Positions 8,634-19,924 of a stretch of DNA of 64,000 nt are shown piece by piece; position 1 is the first letter of the stretch, and each line of letters starts with the position of its first letter. Position numbers and translations under genes: made by a program. Origin of the DNA: Streptacidiphilus sp041262525 (GTDB taxonomy: Bacteria; Actinomycetota; Actinomycetes; Streptomycetales; Streptomycetaceae); NCBI RefSeq assembly GCF_041262525.1, contig NZ_JBGCCK010000016.1, forward strand, positions 1-64,000. Reading direction: 5' to 3'. The notes beneath the pieces are model-generated. The model worked only from the letters and a program-made list of their open reading frames with translations. It had not been told where the DNA came from and did no database searches.

Positions 8634-8898
8634 GCACCGCAGCGTAGGCGGGGCCACTGACACGACTCACCGTTACGAGTGAGGCAAATCAAACTGTCGT
8701 CCACAATCTCACGCCCAGGAGTGGAGAAAGCGGATCGGACTGGGTGCGCCGTCCTCGCTGCTCCTAGCCTGGCTTTCGCAGCCAAGTGGAGCTGCCCGTG
8801 GGGGCTGGGGGGCTTCGGGGGATTCCTTTCATTCACTTTCTTCAATTCTTTCGGCATGCGCGCCATCGATTTCGCGCATGTCCCTGGGAGGGGACGAC

Positions 8899-11121
8899 AT
8901 GGGTCGTAGGACCCGTTGGGCCGCCGCGTTCACCGCGGCGGGACTGCTGGCGCTCGCGGCGCCGGCAGTCGGGGCGAGCGCGGCGAGCACCGCACAGCGG
9001 ATCGACCTGAGAGTGCTGGTCGTCGACGACGGCGGCCCCTCGGTCGCCGCCATCGTCAACGAGCTGGATCTCACCGGCACGCCGTACACGCGGGTGAGCC
9101 TCGCCGACGCGGCGCGGCCGACGATCGACGCCGCGTTTCTGAGCGGCACGGACGCGAGCGGCCGCGCCGAGGCGCGGTACCAGGCCGTGGTGCTGCCCAA
9201 CAACGCGCCGTTCCCGGCCGGTTCGGCCGAGATGGCCGCGCTGGTCGGCTACGAGCAGAAGTTCGCCGTCCGCCAGGTCGACGCGTACACCTACGCGCAG
9301 CCCGCCGTCGGCCTCAACTGGGCCGCGAACCCCGGCTACATCGGCGCGCTCGACGGGCTCAAGGGCTCCGTCACCGAGGCCGGGCTCGGCGGCTCCTTCC
9401 GCTACCTCAAGGGCAGCGTGCCGTTCGAGGACAACGACCCGAACGTCATCGAGAGCTACGGCTACCTGGCCAAGCCGCTCGCCACCCAGGCCACCGGCGC
9501 GGCCTTCACCCCGCTGGTCACCATGCCGATCCCGAACGGCGGCGGCGCTCAGGGCGTGCTCGCCGGCGAGTACGACCACGGCGGGGTCTCCGAGCTGGTG
9601 CTCACCTTCGCCTACAACCAGTACCAGCAGCAGTACCGGCTGCTGGCGCGCGGCATCGTCGACTGGATGACGCAGGGCATCCACATCGGCTTCGACCGCA
9701 ACTACTTCGCCATGCACGTCGACGACGTCTTCCTGGGCGACGACCGCTGGAGCAGCACGGCCAAGTGCACGCCGGGCGACGCGGCCTCCGCCTGCCAGGG
9801 CGCGCCGGCCGCCTCCACGATCCGGATGACACCGGCCGACGTCAGCTACGCCCAGCAGTGGGAGCAGGCGAACAACTTCACCTTCGACTTCCTCTTCAAC
9901 GCCGGCGGCAGCGACGACGCCACCCAGAACGGCACGGTCGACGACCCGCTGACCGACTCCCTGCTGCAGAACAAGTCCTCGTTCCGCTGGCTCAACCACA
10001 CCTACAGCCACCCGTTCCTCGGCTGCGTGCAGAACACCACAACCGTCCCCTGGTCCTGCACCAAGGACACGAGCGGCGCCACGGTCTGGACGGACCAGCA
10101 GACGATCGAGGACGCGATCACCCAGAACGTCGACTGGGCCAACCAGAACGGCCTCGCCATCGACCCGAGCGAGCTCGTCACCGGTGAGCACTCGGGCCTG
10201 AAGACGCTTCCGCAACAGCCCGTGGACAACCCCAACCTCGGCCCCGCGCTGGACGACACGGGCATCAAGTGGACCGGCAGCGACCACTCCCGCGAGCCCG
10301 ACCAGCGGGCCGTGGGCGGCGCGCTCACGGTGCCGCGCTTCCCGATGAACGTCTACTACAACGCCGGCCACGTCGGCGACGAGGTCGACGAGTACAACTG
10401 GCTCTACACCGCCGCCGCCCAGGGCGGCAGCGGCATCTGCACCGCCAACCCGGCCACGACCACCTGCCTGCCCGCCCCGCTCGACCTCAGCTCGGGGTAC
10501 AGCAACTACATCGTCCCGCTGGAGTCCCGGATCGACATGGGCCACATCCTCGGCGACAACCCGGACCCGCACTACGCCCACCAGTCCAACCTGGCCGAGG
10601 ACCGGATCCTCTACCCGGTGCTGAACTCCCTGTTCGCCGACTACGCGAGCCTGATGGCGGGCAACACCCCGATCGTCAATCTGCGCGAGTCCGCGATCGG
10701 CAAGGAGCTGAAGCAGCGCGCCGCCTGGCAGTCGGCGGTCGCAGCCGGGCAGGTCACCGCCTACCGGGTCGGCAGCACGGTCACGATCCAGGCCCCCGGC
10801 GGGGTGCAGATCCCGGTCACCATGCCCACCGGCACGACGCAGTCCCTGCTGCTCGGCCTCGGTTCGGGCCCGGTCGGCAGCGCCTACGCGGGCGAACTCT
10901 CCGGTTGGATGAGCCCCGGGCTGCTCCAGAACGCCGTCACGCTCAGGCTGAACACGGCCGGCACGCCCGCCACGCCCGCCACGCCGGCGGGAACGGCCGC
11001 CAGGATCGCCGCGACCACGGTCGCGCCGACCTCGCGCAAGCCGCTCCAGCTGTCGACGGTGGCGAAGCCCGTCCCGCTCACCGCGTCCGGGGTCGCCGAG
11101 CTGCCGAAGCAGCACACGTAG
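8899..11121 (+). CDS. secreted Agd3-like polysaccharide deacetylase (CE18-type)
   Basis: A 740-aa exported protein with a Sec signal peptide (residues 1 to about 30, ending GASAA). Its middle carries NodB-type metal motifs: HVDDVF with Asp275/Asp276, and HTYSH with His367 and His371. These are the Asp-His-His metal ligands of polysaccharide deacetylases. The overall arrangement, with a large N-terminal beta-rich part before the metal motifs, resembles Aspergillus Agd3, which deacetylates N-acetylgalactosamine in galactosaminogalactan (families CE18 and CBM87). I infer deacetylation of a GalNAc-containing exopolymer outside the cell. ATG 8899 is chosen because GGGAGGGGA lies 6 nt upstream; ATG 8878 lies before that site. 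The next gene encodes a PelF-type glycosyltransferase, which supports the assignment. Confidence 0.8.
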   Translation: MGRRTRWAAAFTAAGLLALAAPAVGASAASTAQRIDLRVLVVDDGGPSVAAIVNELDLTGTPYTRVSLADAARPTIDAAFLSGTDASGRAEARYQAVVLPNNAPFPAGSAEMAALVGYEQKFAVRQVDAYTYAQPAVGLNWAANPGYIGALDGLKGSVTEAGLGGSFRYLKGSVPFEDNDPNVIESYGYLAKPLATQATGAAFTPLVTMPIPNGGGAQGVLAGEYDHGGVSELVLTFAYNQYQQQYRLLARGIVDWMTQGIHIGFDRNYFAMHVDDVFLGDDRWSSTAKCTPGDAASACQGAPAASTIRMTPADVSYAQQWEQANNFTFDFLFNAGGSDDATQNGTVDDPLTDSLLQNKSSFRWLNHTYSHPFLGCVQNTTTVPWSCTKDTSGATVWTDQQTIEDAITQNVDWANQNGLAIDPSELVTGEHSGLKTLPQQPVDNPNLGPALDDTGIKWTGSDHSREPDQRAVGGALTVPRFPMNVYYNAGHVGDEVDEYNWLYTAAAQGGSGICTANPATTTCLPAPLDLSSGYSNYIVPLESRIDMGHILGDNPDPHYAHQSNLAEDRILYPVLNSLFADYASLMAGNTPIVNLRESAIGKELKQRAAWQSAVAAGQVTAYRVGSTVTIQAPGGVQIPVTMPTGTTQSLLLGLGSGPVGSAYAGELSGWMSPGLLQNAVTLRLNTAGTPATPATPAGTAARIAATTVAPTSRKPLQLSTVAKPVPLTASGVAELPKQHT

Positions 11122-11164
11122 GCAGGACCGAGACCGACAACTGCACGAGGGGGGACAAGCCCGC

Positions 11165-12670
11165 ATGAACAGCCCGGGGCCGCTGGAGGTCACCCTGCTG
11201 ACGGAGGGCACCTATCCGTACATCCACGGTGGCGTCAGCACCTGGTGCGACCAGTTGGTGCGCGGCATGCCGGACGTGCGCTTCCACGTCCTGGGGATCA
11301 CCGGCAGCGGTCAGGAGCCAGTCGTCTGGCCGCTGCCGGAGCAGGTCGCCTCGGTCAGCTCCGTGCCGATGTGGGGCCCGCCCGCCGAGGGCCGGGCCCC
11401 ACGCGGCCGGGCACTGCGCCGTTTCCTCGCGGGCTACGAGCGCTTCCTGCTCTCGCTGCTCGACCGGGACTTCGAGCAGTACTTCGCCGACGAGCTCTAC
11501 GAACTCTCGGAGTTCGCACTCACCGGCGGCTCGCTGACCGCCGCTCTGCGCAGCGAGGGCGCGCTGCGCTCGCTCCAGGGCGTCTGGCGGCTGCCGTTCC
11601 TGCCCACCAGCCAGGACGAGCCGACCTTCCGCGATGCGCTGCAGGGCACGGACCTGCTGGAGCACGCGCTGCGGCCGCTCGCCGTGCAGCCGCCCGCACG
11701 CGGCGTCGTGCACGTCGCCACGGGCGGCCTGGCCGCGCTGCCGGGCCTGACCGCGCGGCGCTTCCACGGCGTACCGATGCTCCTCTCCGAGCACGGCATC
11801 TACCTGCGCGAACGCTTCCTCAGTTTCCGCGAGGCGCCGTTCTCCCGGCCGGTCAAGACGCTGCTGCTCGGCTTCTACCGGATGCTGGCGACGGAGAGCT
11901 ACCGCAGTGCCGACGTCGTCGCGCCCTGCAACCGCTACAACCGCCGCTGGGAGGAGCACGGCGGCTGCGACCCGCGTCGGATCCGCACGGTCTACAACGG
12001 CGTGGATCTACGGCAGTTCCCGGTCGCCGACGCCGAACCGGCCGAACTGACGTTGAGTTGGGCCGGACGCATCGACCCGATCAAGGATCTGGAGACGCTG
12101 CTGCGCGCCTTCGCCCTCGTCCGCGCCGAGCTGCCGCAGGTGCGGCTGCGCCTTTTCGGCGGGGTCCCCGCCGGGGGCGAGGCGTACCGGGAGCGCCTGG
12201 ACGCGCTCGCGGCCGAGCTGGGGATCGCCCCGGCGGTCGCCTTCGAGGGCCGGATCGACTCGGTCAAGGACGCCTACGCGGCGGGCTCGGTGGTGCTGCT
12301 CTCCAGCATCTCGGAGGGGTTCCCCTTCAGCCTGATCGAGGCGATGGCCTGCGGCCGGGCCACGGTCTCGACGGACGTCGGCGGCGTGCGGGAGGCAGTG
12401 GGGGACACCGGCCTGGTCGTCCCCCCGCGCGAGCCCGAGGCGCTGGCGGCCGCGACGCTCGCGTTGCTGCGCGACCCCGCGGAACGCGCGCGGCTGGGCG
12501 CGGCGGCCAGACGGCGGGTCGAGGCGGAGTTCACGGTCGAACGGACGGTCGCAGACTTCCGGGGCCTGTACGGCCGGCTGGCCGGTGAGCTGGGCCCGGA
12601 GCGCGCCCGGAGGGCGGTGCTGCCGACCCAGCGGGTCGGGGCGGGCGCGAGGGACCGGGTCGCCGCGTGA
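11165..12670 (+). CDS. pelF: PelF-type GT4 glycosyltransferase
   Basis: A 501-aa cytoplasmic glycosyltransferase with the PelF N-terminal hallmark EGTYPYIHGGVSTWCDQL (residues about 14-31) and the GT4 nucleotide-sugar motif SEGFPFSLIEAMACGRATVSTDVGG near residues 380-405. PelF polymerises the Pel exopolysaccharide from UDP-GalNAc/GlcNAc in Pseudomonas, and PelF homologues occur in Gram-positive Pel clusters. GAGGGGGG lies about 9 nt before ATG 11165. The gap after the deacetylase gene is 43 bp, and the end overlaps the next gene by 4 bases (GTGA), so translation is probably coupled. Other canonical pel genes (pelA-E) are not in the window. Confidence 0.88.
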   Translation: MNSPGPLEVTLLTEGTYPYIHGGVSTWCDQLVRGMPDVRFHVLGITGSGQEPVVWPLPEQVASVSSVPMWGPPAEGRAPRGRALRRFLAGYERFLLSLLDRDFEQYFADELYELSEFALTGGSLTAALRSEGALRSLQGVWRLPFLPTSQDEPTFRDALQGTDLLEHALRPLAVQPPARGVVHVATGGLAALPGLTARRFHGVPMLLSEHGIYLRERFLSFREAPFSRPVKTLLLGFYRMLATESYRSADVVAPCNRYNRRWEEHGGCDPRRIRTVYNGVDLRQFPVADAEPAELTLSWAGRIDPIKDLETLLRAFALVRAELPQVRLRLFGGVPAGGEAYRERLDALAAELGIAPAVAFEGRIDSVKDAYAAGSVVLLSSISEGFPFSLIEAMACGRATVSTDVGGVREAVGDTGLVVPPREPEALAAATLALLRDPAERARLGAAARRRVEAEFTVERTVADFRGLYGRLAGELGPERARRAVLPTQRVGAGARDRVAA

Positions 12671-14043
12671 GCGGATTCGTGGAGCTGGTGCGGGGCCTGC
12701 GTCTGGAGCCCGTGCCCGCGCCGCTCCTGCGGGTGGTCGCGGCGGATCCCGCCGAGGAGGTCGCGGACCGCTTCGCCGAGGTGGCGGCGGGCGCGGTGCA
12801 TCCGCTCGAAGTCGTCGCCGCGATCGAGGCCGAGGGCCTCACGGACCGCAGGATCCAGCAGCGCTACGGCCGCCGCGACGCCTTCGAGCTCGGCGAGGAG
12901 CTGTTCCGCCGCGCGCACGCGGAGCTGCCGACGGCACGCAAGCGGGTGCCACGGCGGCTGCGCCAGGCGGGTGCCTCCGCCTGGGGCGTGCCGGTCTCCC
13001 GCTGCGCGCTGCGTGGCCTGCTGTTCGCCCTGCCGGGCCTCGCCTACGTGCTCGGCGGTCCGCCGCACGGCTCGCAGTGGAGCGTGGGCGCGGCGCTGCT
13101 GTTCAGCTGGAGCTGGAGCCAGGGTGTCGCGCACCTCGCGTATGTGCGGCGGGGCCGGGAGGACGATCCCGGCGCTGCCGCGTGTCTGGCGCGCGGGGGC
13201 GTGGCGGGCGCGGTCCTGGCGACGGTCGTGGCCGTGCTCGCGCCGGGTGCGTCGGTGCTCTCGGTCGCCTTCGCGTCCGGCCAGGCGCTGTACTTCGCTT
13301 CCGCGACGGCCCTGCTGGTGCTCGGCCGCGAACGCGCGCTGGTCGGCGCGCTGGCGCCGATGGCGGCCGGAGCGGTGTGGCTGCGGGTGGGCGCGGTCGG
13401 GCCGCCGGGGTGGCTGGGCGGTCTGCTGCTCCTGCTCTCATTGTTCCTCGCGGTGCGCGCCGGCTGGCGGGAGACGGGCGGCCTGGGCGGGCCGCGTGCG
13501 GGGGAGTGGCATCGGGAGTGGCGGGACGCGCTGCTCGCCGGGTGCTTCGGGCTCGGCATCGCGGTGCTGACGCTGGCGCACATCGGACCGGCGACGCTGG
13601 CCCTGACGCTGAGCATGGGCGGTGCGGAGTGGTTCCTCGCCCGCTGCCGCGCCTCCACCGAGCTGGCCCTCGGCCGGGCGGGCGCGACCAGGGAGTTCCA
13701 ACGGCTGGTCCTGGGCGCGGTGCTGCGCGGCCTGGGCGGGTACCTGCTCCTGGTCGCGCTGCTGGCGTGGGTGGTGGGCCTCCTGTGGCAGGGCGCGGGC
13801 GGTCCGGGCATCGGCGGGCTGGTGGCGCTGGCGGCGGCGATCTGGAGCGCGCAGCTGTTGCAGTCCCTGGGCCTGCTGACCCGCGCGACGTGCGGCGTGT
13901 GCGTCGGCGCGGTGGCGCTGGTCGCTGCGCGGGCGGCGGGCGTCGCTGCGGGCCCGGCGCAGACGGCTGTGAGCGTGGTGGCGGCGTGCGTTCTCCTCGC
14001 GGTCACCGCGCAGGCGGTCGGCAACGCGACAAGGCATCGGTGA
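12667..14043 (+). CDS. polytopic membrane protein, putative exopolymer exporter (PelG position)
   Basis: A 458-aa protein. The first 115 residues are soluble and include the segment LTDRRIQQRYGRRDAFELGE. The rest forms about 11 or 12 hydrophobic helices, from near residue 118 to the end. I do not recognise the family from its sequence. Its position immediately after pelF is that of PelG, a 12-helix MOP-superfamily transporter thought to move the nascent chain across the membrane, and its helix count is compatible. The function is inferred only from context. GTG 12667 overlaps the pelF stop by 4 bases. Repeat copy 1 separates it from the GH114 gene. Confidence 0.7.
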   Translation: MSGFVELVRGLRLEPVPAPLLRVVAADPAEEVADRFAEVAAGAVHPLEVVAAIEAEGLTDRRIQQRYGRRDAFELGEELFRRAHAELPTARKRVPRRLRQAGASAWGVPVSRCALRGLLFALPGLAYVLGGPPHGSQWSVGAALLFSWSWSQGVAHLAYVRRGREDDPGAAACLARGGVAGAVLATVVAVLAPGASVLSVAFASGQALYFASATALLVLGRERALVGALAPMAAGAVWLRVGAVGPPGWLGGLLLLLSLFLAVRAGWRETGGLGGPRAGEWHREWRDALLAGCFGLGIAVLTLAHIGPATLALTLSMGGAEWFLARCRASTELALGRAGATREFQRLVLGAVLRGLGGYLLLVALLAWVVGLLWQGAGGPGIGGLVALAAAIWSAQLLQSLGLLTRATCGVCVGAVALVAARAAGVAAGPAQTAVSVVAACVLLAVTAQAVGNATRHR

Positions 14044-14055
14044 GGCACATGAGTC

Positions 14056-14184
14056 AGTTGCACTCCCAGGGGCGCGAGGAACTGCGCGACAAGCCACCCG
14101 AGGTGGTGGGTCACTCAGTGAGCTGGGCCATCCGCACAGGGTGGTTTCTCGCACAGTTCCCCGCGCCCCTCAGGAGGTGCAACT
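14056..14184. repeat. palindromic intergenic repeat, copy 1
   Basis: A 129-bp imperfect palindrome bounded by perfect 8-bp inverted ends AGTTGCAC (14056-14063) and GTGCAACT (14177-14184). The inner arms are GGGGCGCGAGGAACTGCGCG and its near-complement, which ends CGCGCCCCT. The right end contains AGGAGGT (14172-14178), which serves the next gene, and its last base is the first base of that gene's TTG start. Other copies lie at 18548, 28955, 52035 and 57532. Confidence 0.9.
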
Positions 14185-15008
14185 TGCTCACTTGCAGAAT
14201 CCTCGCGCCCCTGGGGGGCCTCGTCGCGTGCCTCTCTGTACTGGTCTCCTGTTCCAGCGCTCCCGCGCCGAGGGAGGTCGGCGACGGCGCGCCCCGGGCG
14301 ACCGCGACCCGGTGGGTTCCCGCGCCAGGGGCGAGTTGGCAGTGGCAGTTGACCACTCCCGTCGACGCCTCCGTGCGCGCCGACGTCTATGACATCGACG
14401 CCGTCGAGAACTCCGCCGCAGTCGTCACGGCGCTCCACGCGGCCGGGCGTCGCGTCGTCTGTTACGTCAACGTCGGTGCGTGGGAGCCGTACCGGCCGGA
14501 CGCGGGGAGGTACCCGAAGGCGCTGCTCGGCAAGGCGCTCGACGGGTGGCCCGATGAACGCTGGCTCGACGTACGCAGGACCGACCTGCTCGCGCCCCTG
14601 CTCGGGCGGCGGTTCGACGGCTGCCGGGACAAAGGGTTCGACGGCGTCGAGCCGGACCAGCTCGACGGCTACGCCAACGACAGCGGGTTTCCCCTCACCG
14701 CCGCCGACCAGCTCGCCTTCAACCGGCTCGTCGCGCGCCTCGCGCACGAGCGCGGGCTCGCCGTCGGGTTGAAGAACGACCTCGACCAGGTCGCCGCCCT
14801 CCAGCCCGCCTATGACTTCGCTGTGAACGAGCAGTGCGCCGAGTTCCACGAGTGCGTCGTGCTACGCCCCTTCGTCGCCGCAGGGAAACCCGTCTTCGAG
14901 GCCGAGTACAACCTCCCGGGCGCCGCCTTCTGCGCGGACTCCCACCGACTCGGGCTGAGCGCGATCCGCAAGCACCTCAGTCTCGACGCGTGGCGGGATC
15001 CGTGCTGA
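14184..15008 (+). CDS. GH114 endo-alpha-1,4-polygalactosaminidase lipoprotein
   Basis: A 274-aa lipoprotein. The signal sequence MLTCRILAPLGGLVACLS is followed by lipobox LVSC with Cys23. The mature part matches the GH114 TIM-barrel family: the WQWQL opening, YDIDAVEN, CYVNVGAWE, GFDGVEPDQLDGY, GLKNDL and FEAEYN. The family includes Aspergillus Ega3 and the hydrolase domain of Pseudomonas PelA, which cut alpha-1,4-linked galactosamine polymers. It probably trims or releases the polymer made by the PelF homologue. The TTG start is chosen because AGGAGGT lies 5 nt upstream and the resulting N-terminus is a proper lipoprotein signal. Its 3' end overlaps the convergent acetyltransferase gene by 32 bp. 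Confidence 0.87.
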   Translation: MLTCRILAPLGGLVACLSVLVSCSSAPAPREVGDGAPRATATRWVPAPGASWQWQLTTPVDASVRADVYDIDAVENSAAVVTALHAAGRRVVCYVNVGAWEPYRPDAGRYPKALLGKALDGWPDERWLDVRRTDLLAPLLGRRFDGCRDKGFDGVEPDQLDGYANDSGFPLTAADQLAFNRLVARLAHERGLAVGLKNDLDQVAALQPAYDFAVNEQCAEFHECVVLRPFVAAGKPVFEAEYNLPGAAFCADSHRLGLSAIRKHLSLDAWRDPC

Positions 15009-15534
15009 GCAGGCCGCCGATCCAGGCGTCGTAGCGGGCACCGCGGTGCAGCAGGAGTGAGCGCAGGGTGCCCTCGAAGCGGAAGCCCGCCTTCTCCGCC
15101 ACCGCCCGCGAGCCCGTGTTGCCCACCCTGGCCAGCCACTCCACCCTGGCCACGCCCAGCTCGCGGAAGGCCCAGTCGCAGATCGCCCGCACCGCCTCGG
15201 TGGTGAAACCCTGGCGGCGCTGGGCGGGCGCGGTCCAGTAGCCGACCTCGATGACGCCGTCGACGCGGAACTGCCGGCCGTGCAGCCCGGCTGAGGCGAC
15301 CAGCTCGTCGGTGTCCTTACGGAAGCAGCCGAAGTTGAGCAGCGTCTCCGAGGCCCAGCCCTGCGGAGCGATCTCCCGGACGAAGCCCTCCGCGTGCTCG
15401 CGACCGTAGGGGGACGGCACCGCCGTGTAGCGCTGGATGTCCGGGTCCTGGCAGGCGGCGTGGATCGCGTCGATGTCCGCCTCGGTGAACTGCCGGAGCG
15501 AAAGGCGTGCGGTTTCCAAGGTCACGGGTTCCAT
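14977..15534 (-). CDS. GNAT-family N-acetyltransferase (RimJ/RimL type)
   Basis: A 185-aa acetyltransferase opening METARL-like (METARLSLRQF at residues 1-15, as MEPVTLETARLSLRQF) and carrying the acetyl-CoA segment APAQRRQGFTTEAVRAICDWAF followed by LARVGNTGSRAVAEKAGF. This is the RimJ/RimL pattern for acetylation of an amine on a protein or small molecule. The substrate cannot be read from the sequence. ATG 15534 gives a complete domain of normal length. The stop lies inside the GH114 gene (32-bp convergent overlap). It is divergent from secA. Confidence 0.85.
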   Translation of the reverse strand: MEPVTLETARLSLRQFTEADIDAIHAACQDPDIQRYTAVPSPYGREHAEGFVREIAPQGWASETLLNFGCFRKDTDELVASAGLHGRQFRVDGVIEVGYWTAPAQRRQGFTTEAVRAICDWAFRELGVARVEWLARVGNTGSRAVAEKAGFRFEGTLRSLLLHRGARYDAWIGGLLSTDPATRRD

Positions 15535-15789
15535 CACCGAAGTATCCCGGAGCGGTTCCGCTCGAAGCATCCGCATTTCTTTCCACAGCGGCCAGTCGGC
15601 TGTCCGTTTTCGACCGCTGTCGCCGGAAAACGAATGCCACTCTCGCGGGCGACACCATCCATGGTGCTGACGGACCTCCCGGGTGGCCGGGCTCCTCGCA
15701 TACGATGGGCTCGCGGTGGCCCAATCGTTACCGCGAGCAAGGTGCCAGAAACCAGCCGCCCGGTCCGCCCAGGCAAGGAGCCAGCCCAC

Positions 15790-18516
<2,727 letters not shown>

Positions 18517-18547
18517 GTGCAACGCCCTTCAGGTTGGCAGCGGGGTC

Positions 18548-18675
18548 AGTTGCACTATCAGGGGCGCGGGGAACTGCGCGACAAGCCACCCCAGGTGGTG
18601 GGTCGCTCAGCGAGCAGGGCCATCCGCACAGGGTGGTTTCTCGCGCAGTTCCCCGCGCCCCTACGTGTTGCAACT
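18548..18675. repeat. palindromic intergenic repeat, copy 2
   Basis: Ends are AGTTGCAC (18548) and GTTGCAACT (18675), with arms GGGGCGCGGGGAACTGCGCG and CGCGCAGTTCCCCGCGCCCC. The centre matches copy 1 closely (GGTGGTGGGTC, GGCCATCCGCACAGGGTGG). It lies between the convergent genes secA and the Rv3235-family gene and could fold as a bidirectional terminator. Confidence 0.9.
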
Positions 18676-18678
18676 TGC

Positions 18679-19116
18679 TCACCATCGGGATTCGAGAGCC
18701 GTGAAGCGCCAGGTCGCCTGTTGGCTGCGGGTGAGGGCGCGGCACTCGAGGCGGAAGGCCAGGGTTTCCGTGCGGTCGCCGACGCGGATCAGGGCCGTGA
18801 CCTCCAGGGCGTCGCGGCGGGGCGCGGAGTCGAAGACGCGGTGGAGGATCGGGCGTGAGCCGTCCGCGCGGAGGCAGGCCAGCGCGCGGAGGGTGCGGAC
18901 GCGGGTGTAGACGTCCTCCGTGGCGAAGGCGAGCAGCTGCTCCTGGGGGCGCAGGCCCGTCAGGACTTCCAGCAGGCGTTGGGCGTACGCGCGCGCCAGC
19001 GCGTTGTGCGGGGTGGTGGCGGGCGCCGGCCGGCGCGCCGCGCCCACGCCGTGGACGCGGCCGAGGCGGACGTTGGTCGGGGCGGCCTGGCGGTGCGCGG
19101 TACGGGTCGTCGTCAT
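18679..19116 (-). CDS. Rv3235-family protein (DUF6459)
   Basis: A 145-aa protein with a basic, low-complexity N-terminal 40 residues and a C-terminal alpha/beta domain with QRLLEVLTGLRPQEQLL, the ending ALESRW, and the core segment LACLRADGSRPILHRVFD. This matches the small actinobacterial family named after M. tuberculosis Rv3235, which also lies close to secA1. The function is unknown. ATG 19116 is preferred; the longer in-frame start at 19191 would add a Pro-rich segment. No strong ribosome-binding site is visible. It is convergent with secA across repeat copy 2. Confidence 0.78.
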   Translation of the reverse strand: MTTTRTAHRQAAPTNVRLGRVHGVGAARRPAPATTPHNALARAYAQRLLEVLTGLRPQEQLLAFATEDVYTRVRTLRALACLRADGSRPILHRVFDSAPRRDALEVTALIRVGDRTETLAFRLECRALTRSQQATWRFTALESRW

Positions 19117-19378
19117 GGGGGCAGTGCTATCCACCCCCGGAGGCGACGGCAAGCAAGGCGGGAGCCGGCGCAGAGCGTCGGGGAGAATCACTTATCCGAG
19201 TGAAAATACCTGCCTGACCTGCAAGGATGTGCGAGTGCCCGCCCGCTCCGCCGTCACGGAGCGCAAGCAAAGGCCACACGATCGGTGACGCTGCGCGACC
19301 GCCGCGTCGGCGCGGCGTTGACCACATATCCTGAGCCCGCAAGCAAGCCCCACCCCCTCCCGGACCGGAGCGCCAGCG

Positions 19379-19894
19379 ATGCGCGTGTACGTGCCCCTCA
19401 CCCTCACCGGTCTCGCGCAGGCCCACACCGAGGGCGCCGTCGCGCCCGCGCCGCTACGTGCTTACGCGGTGACGCCGGCCCTGCGCGAGTGGTACCTGAG
19501 CGACGACATCGAGGAGCTGGAGTACGCCGCGCTCGTCCGCGCCGCGCAGGCGTCCCTGCGGCTGCTGGCCGCCGACGCGGACGCTCCGCGTCGGCGCGTC
19601 GTCGTCGCCGCGGACGTGCCGGACGCGACGGTGACGCTGCAGGTGCAGGCGGAGCACGAGGACGCCGCCTCGCTCGGCGCCGTGCTGCTGGCGGAGTCGC
19701 TGCCGCTGGCGAAGGCCGCCGCCGTGCACGCGGACGCCGACGACGTCGAGGTGCTGGAGGACGTCGCCGCCGCCGCGCTGGCCCTGCCCGCCGCCGACGC
19801 GGGGGACGAGGACGCACGCTTCACCGTCGACGGCGCCGAGGATCACGAGTTGCTCTGGTTCGCGACGCAGGAGATTCCGGGGCTGTTTTCTTGA
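19379..19894 (+). CDS. DUF6912-type conserved hypothetical protein
   Basis: A 171-aa acidic protein starting MRVYVPLTLTGLAQAH, with DIEELEYAALVRAAQASLRLL and a hydrophobic, Ala-rich middle, ending HELLWFATQEIPGLFS. It resembles a conserved actinobacterial family of unknown function found near secA. No signal peptide, membrane helix or catalytic motif is visible. CCGGAG lies upstream of ATG 19379. The HAD gene begins 30 bp after its stop and pruA 7 bp after that, so the three may form one transcription unit. Confidence 0.72.
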   Translation: MRVYVPLTLTGLAQAHTEGAVAPAPLRAYAVTPALREWYLSDDIEELEYAALVRAAQASLRLLAADADAPRRRVVVAADVPDATVTLQVQAEHEDAASLGAVLLAESLPLAKAAAVHADADDVEVLEDVAAAALALPAADAGDEDARFTVDGAEDHELLWFATQEIPGLFS

Positions 19895-19924
19895 CTGTCG
19901 GACCCGCGCGATAACGTCCCCTTC

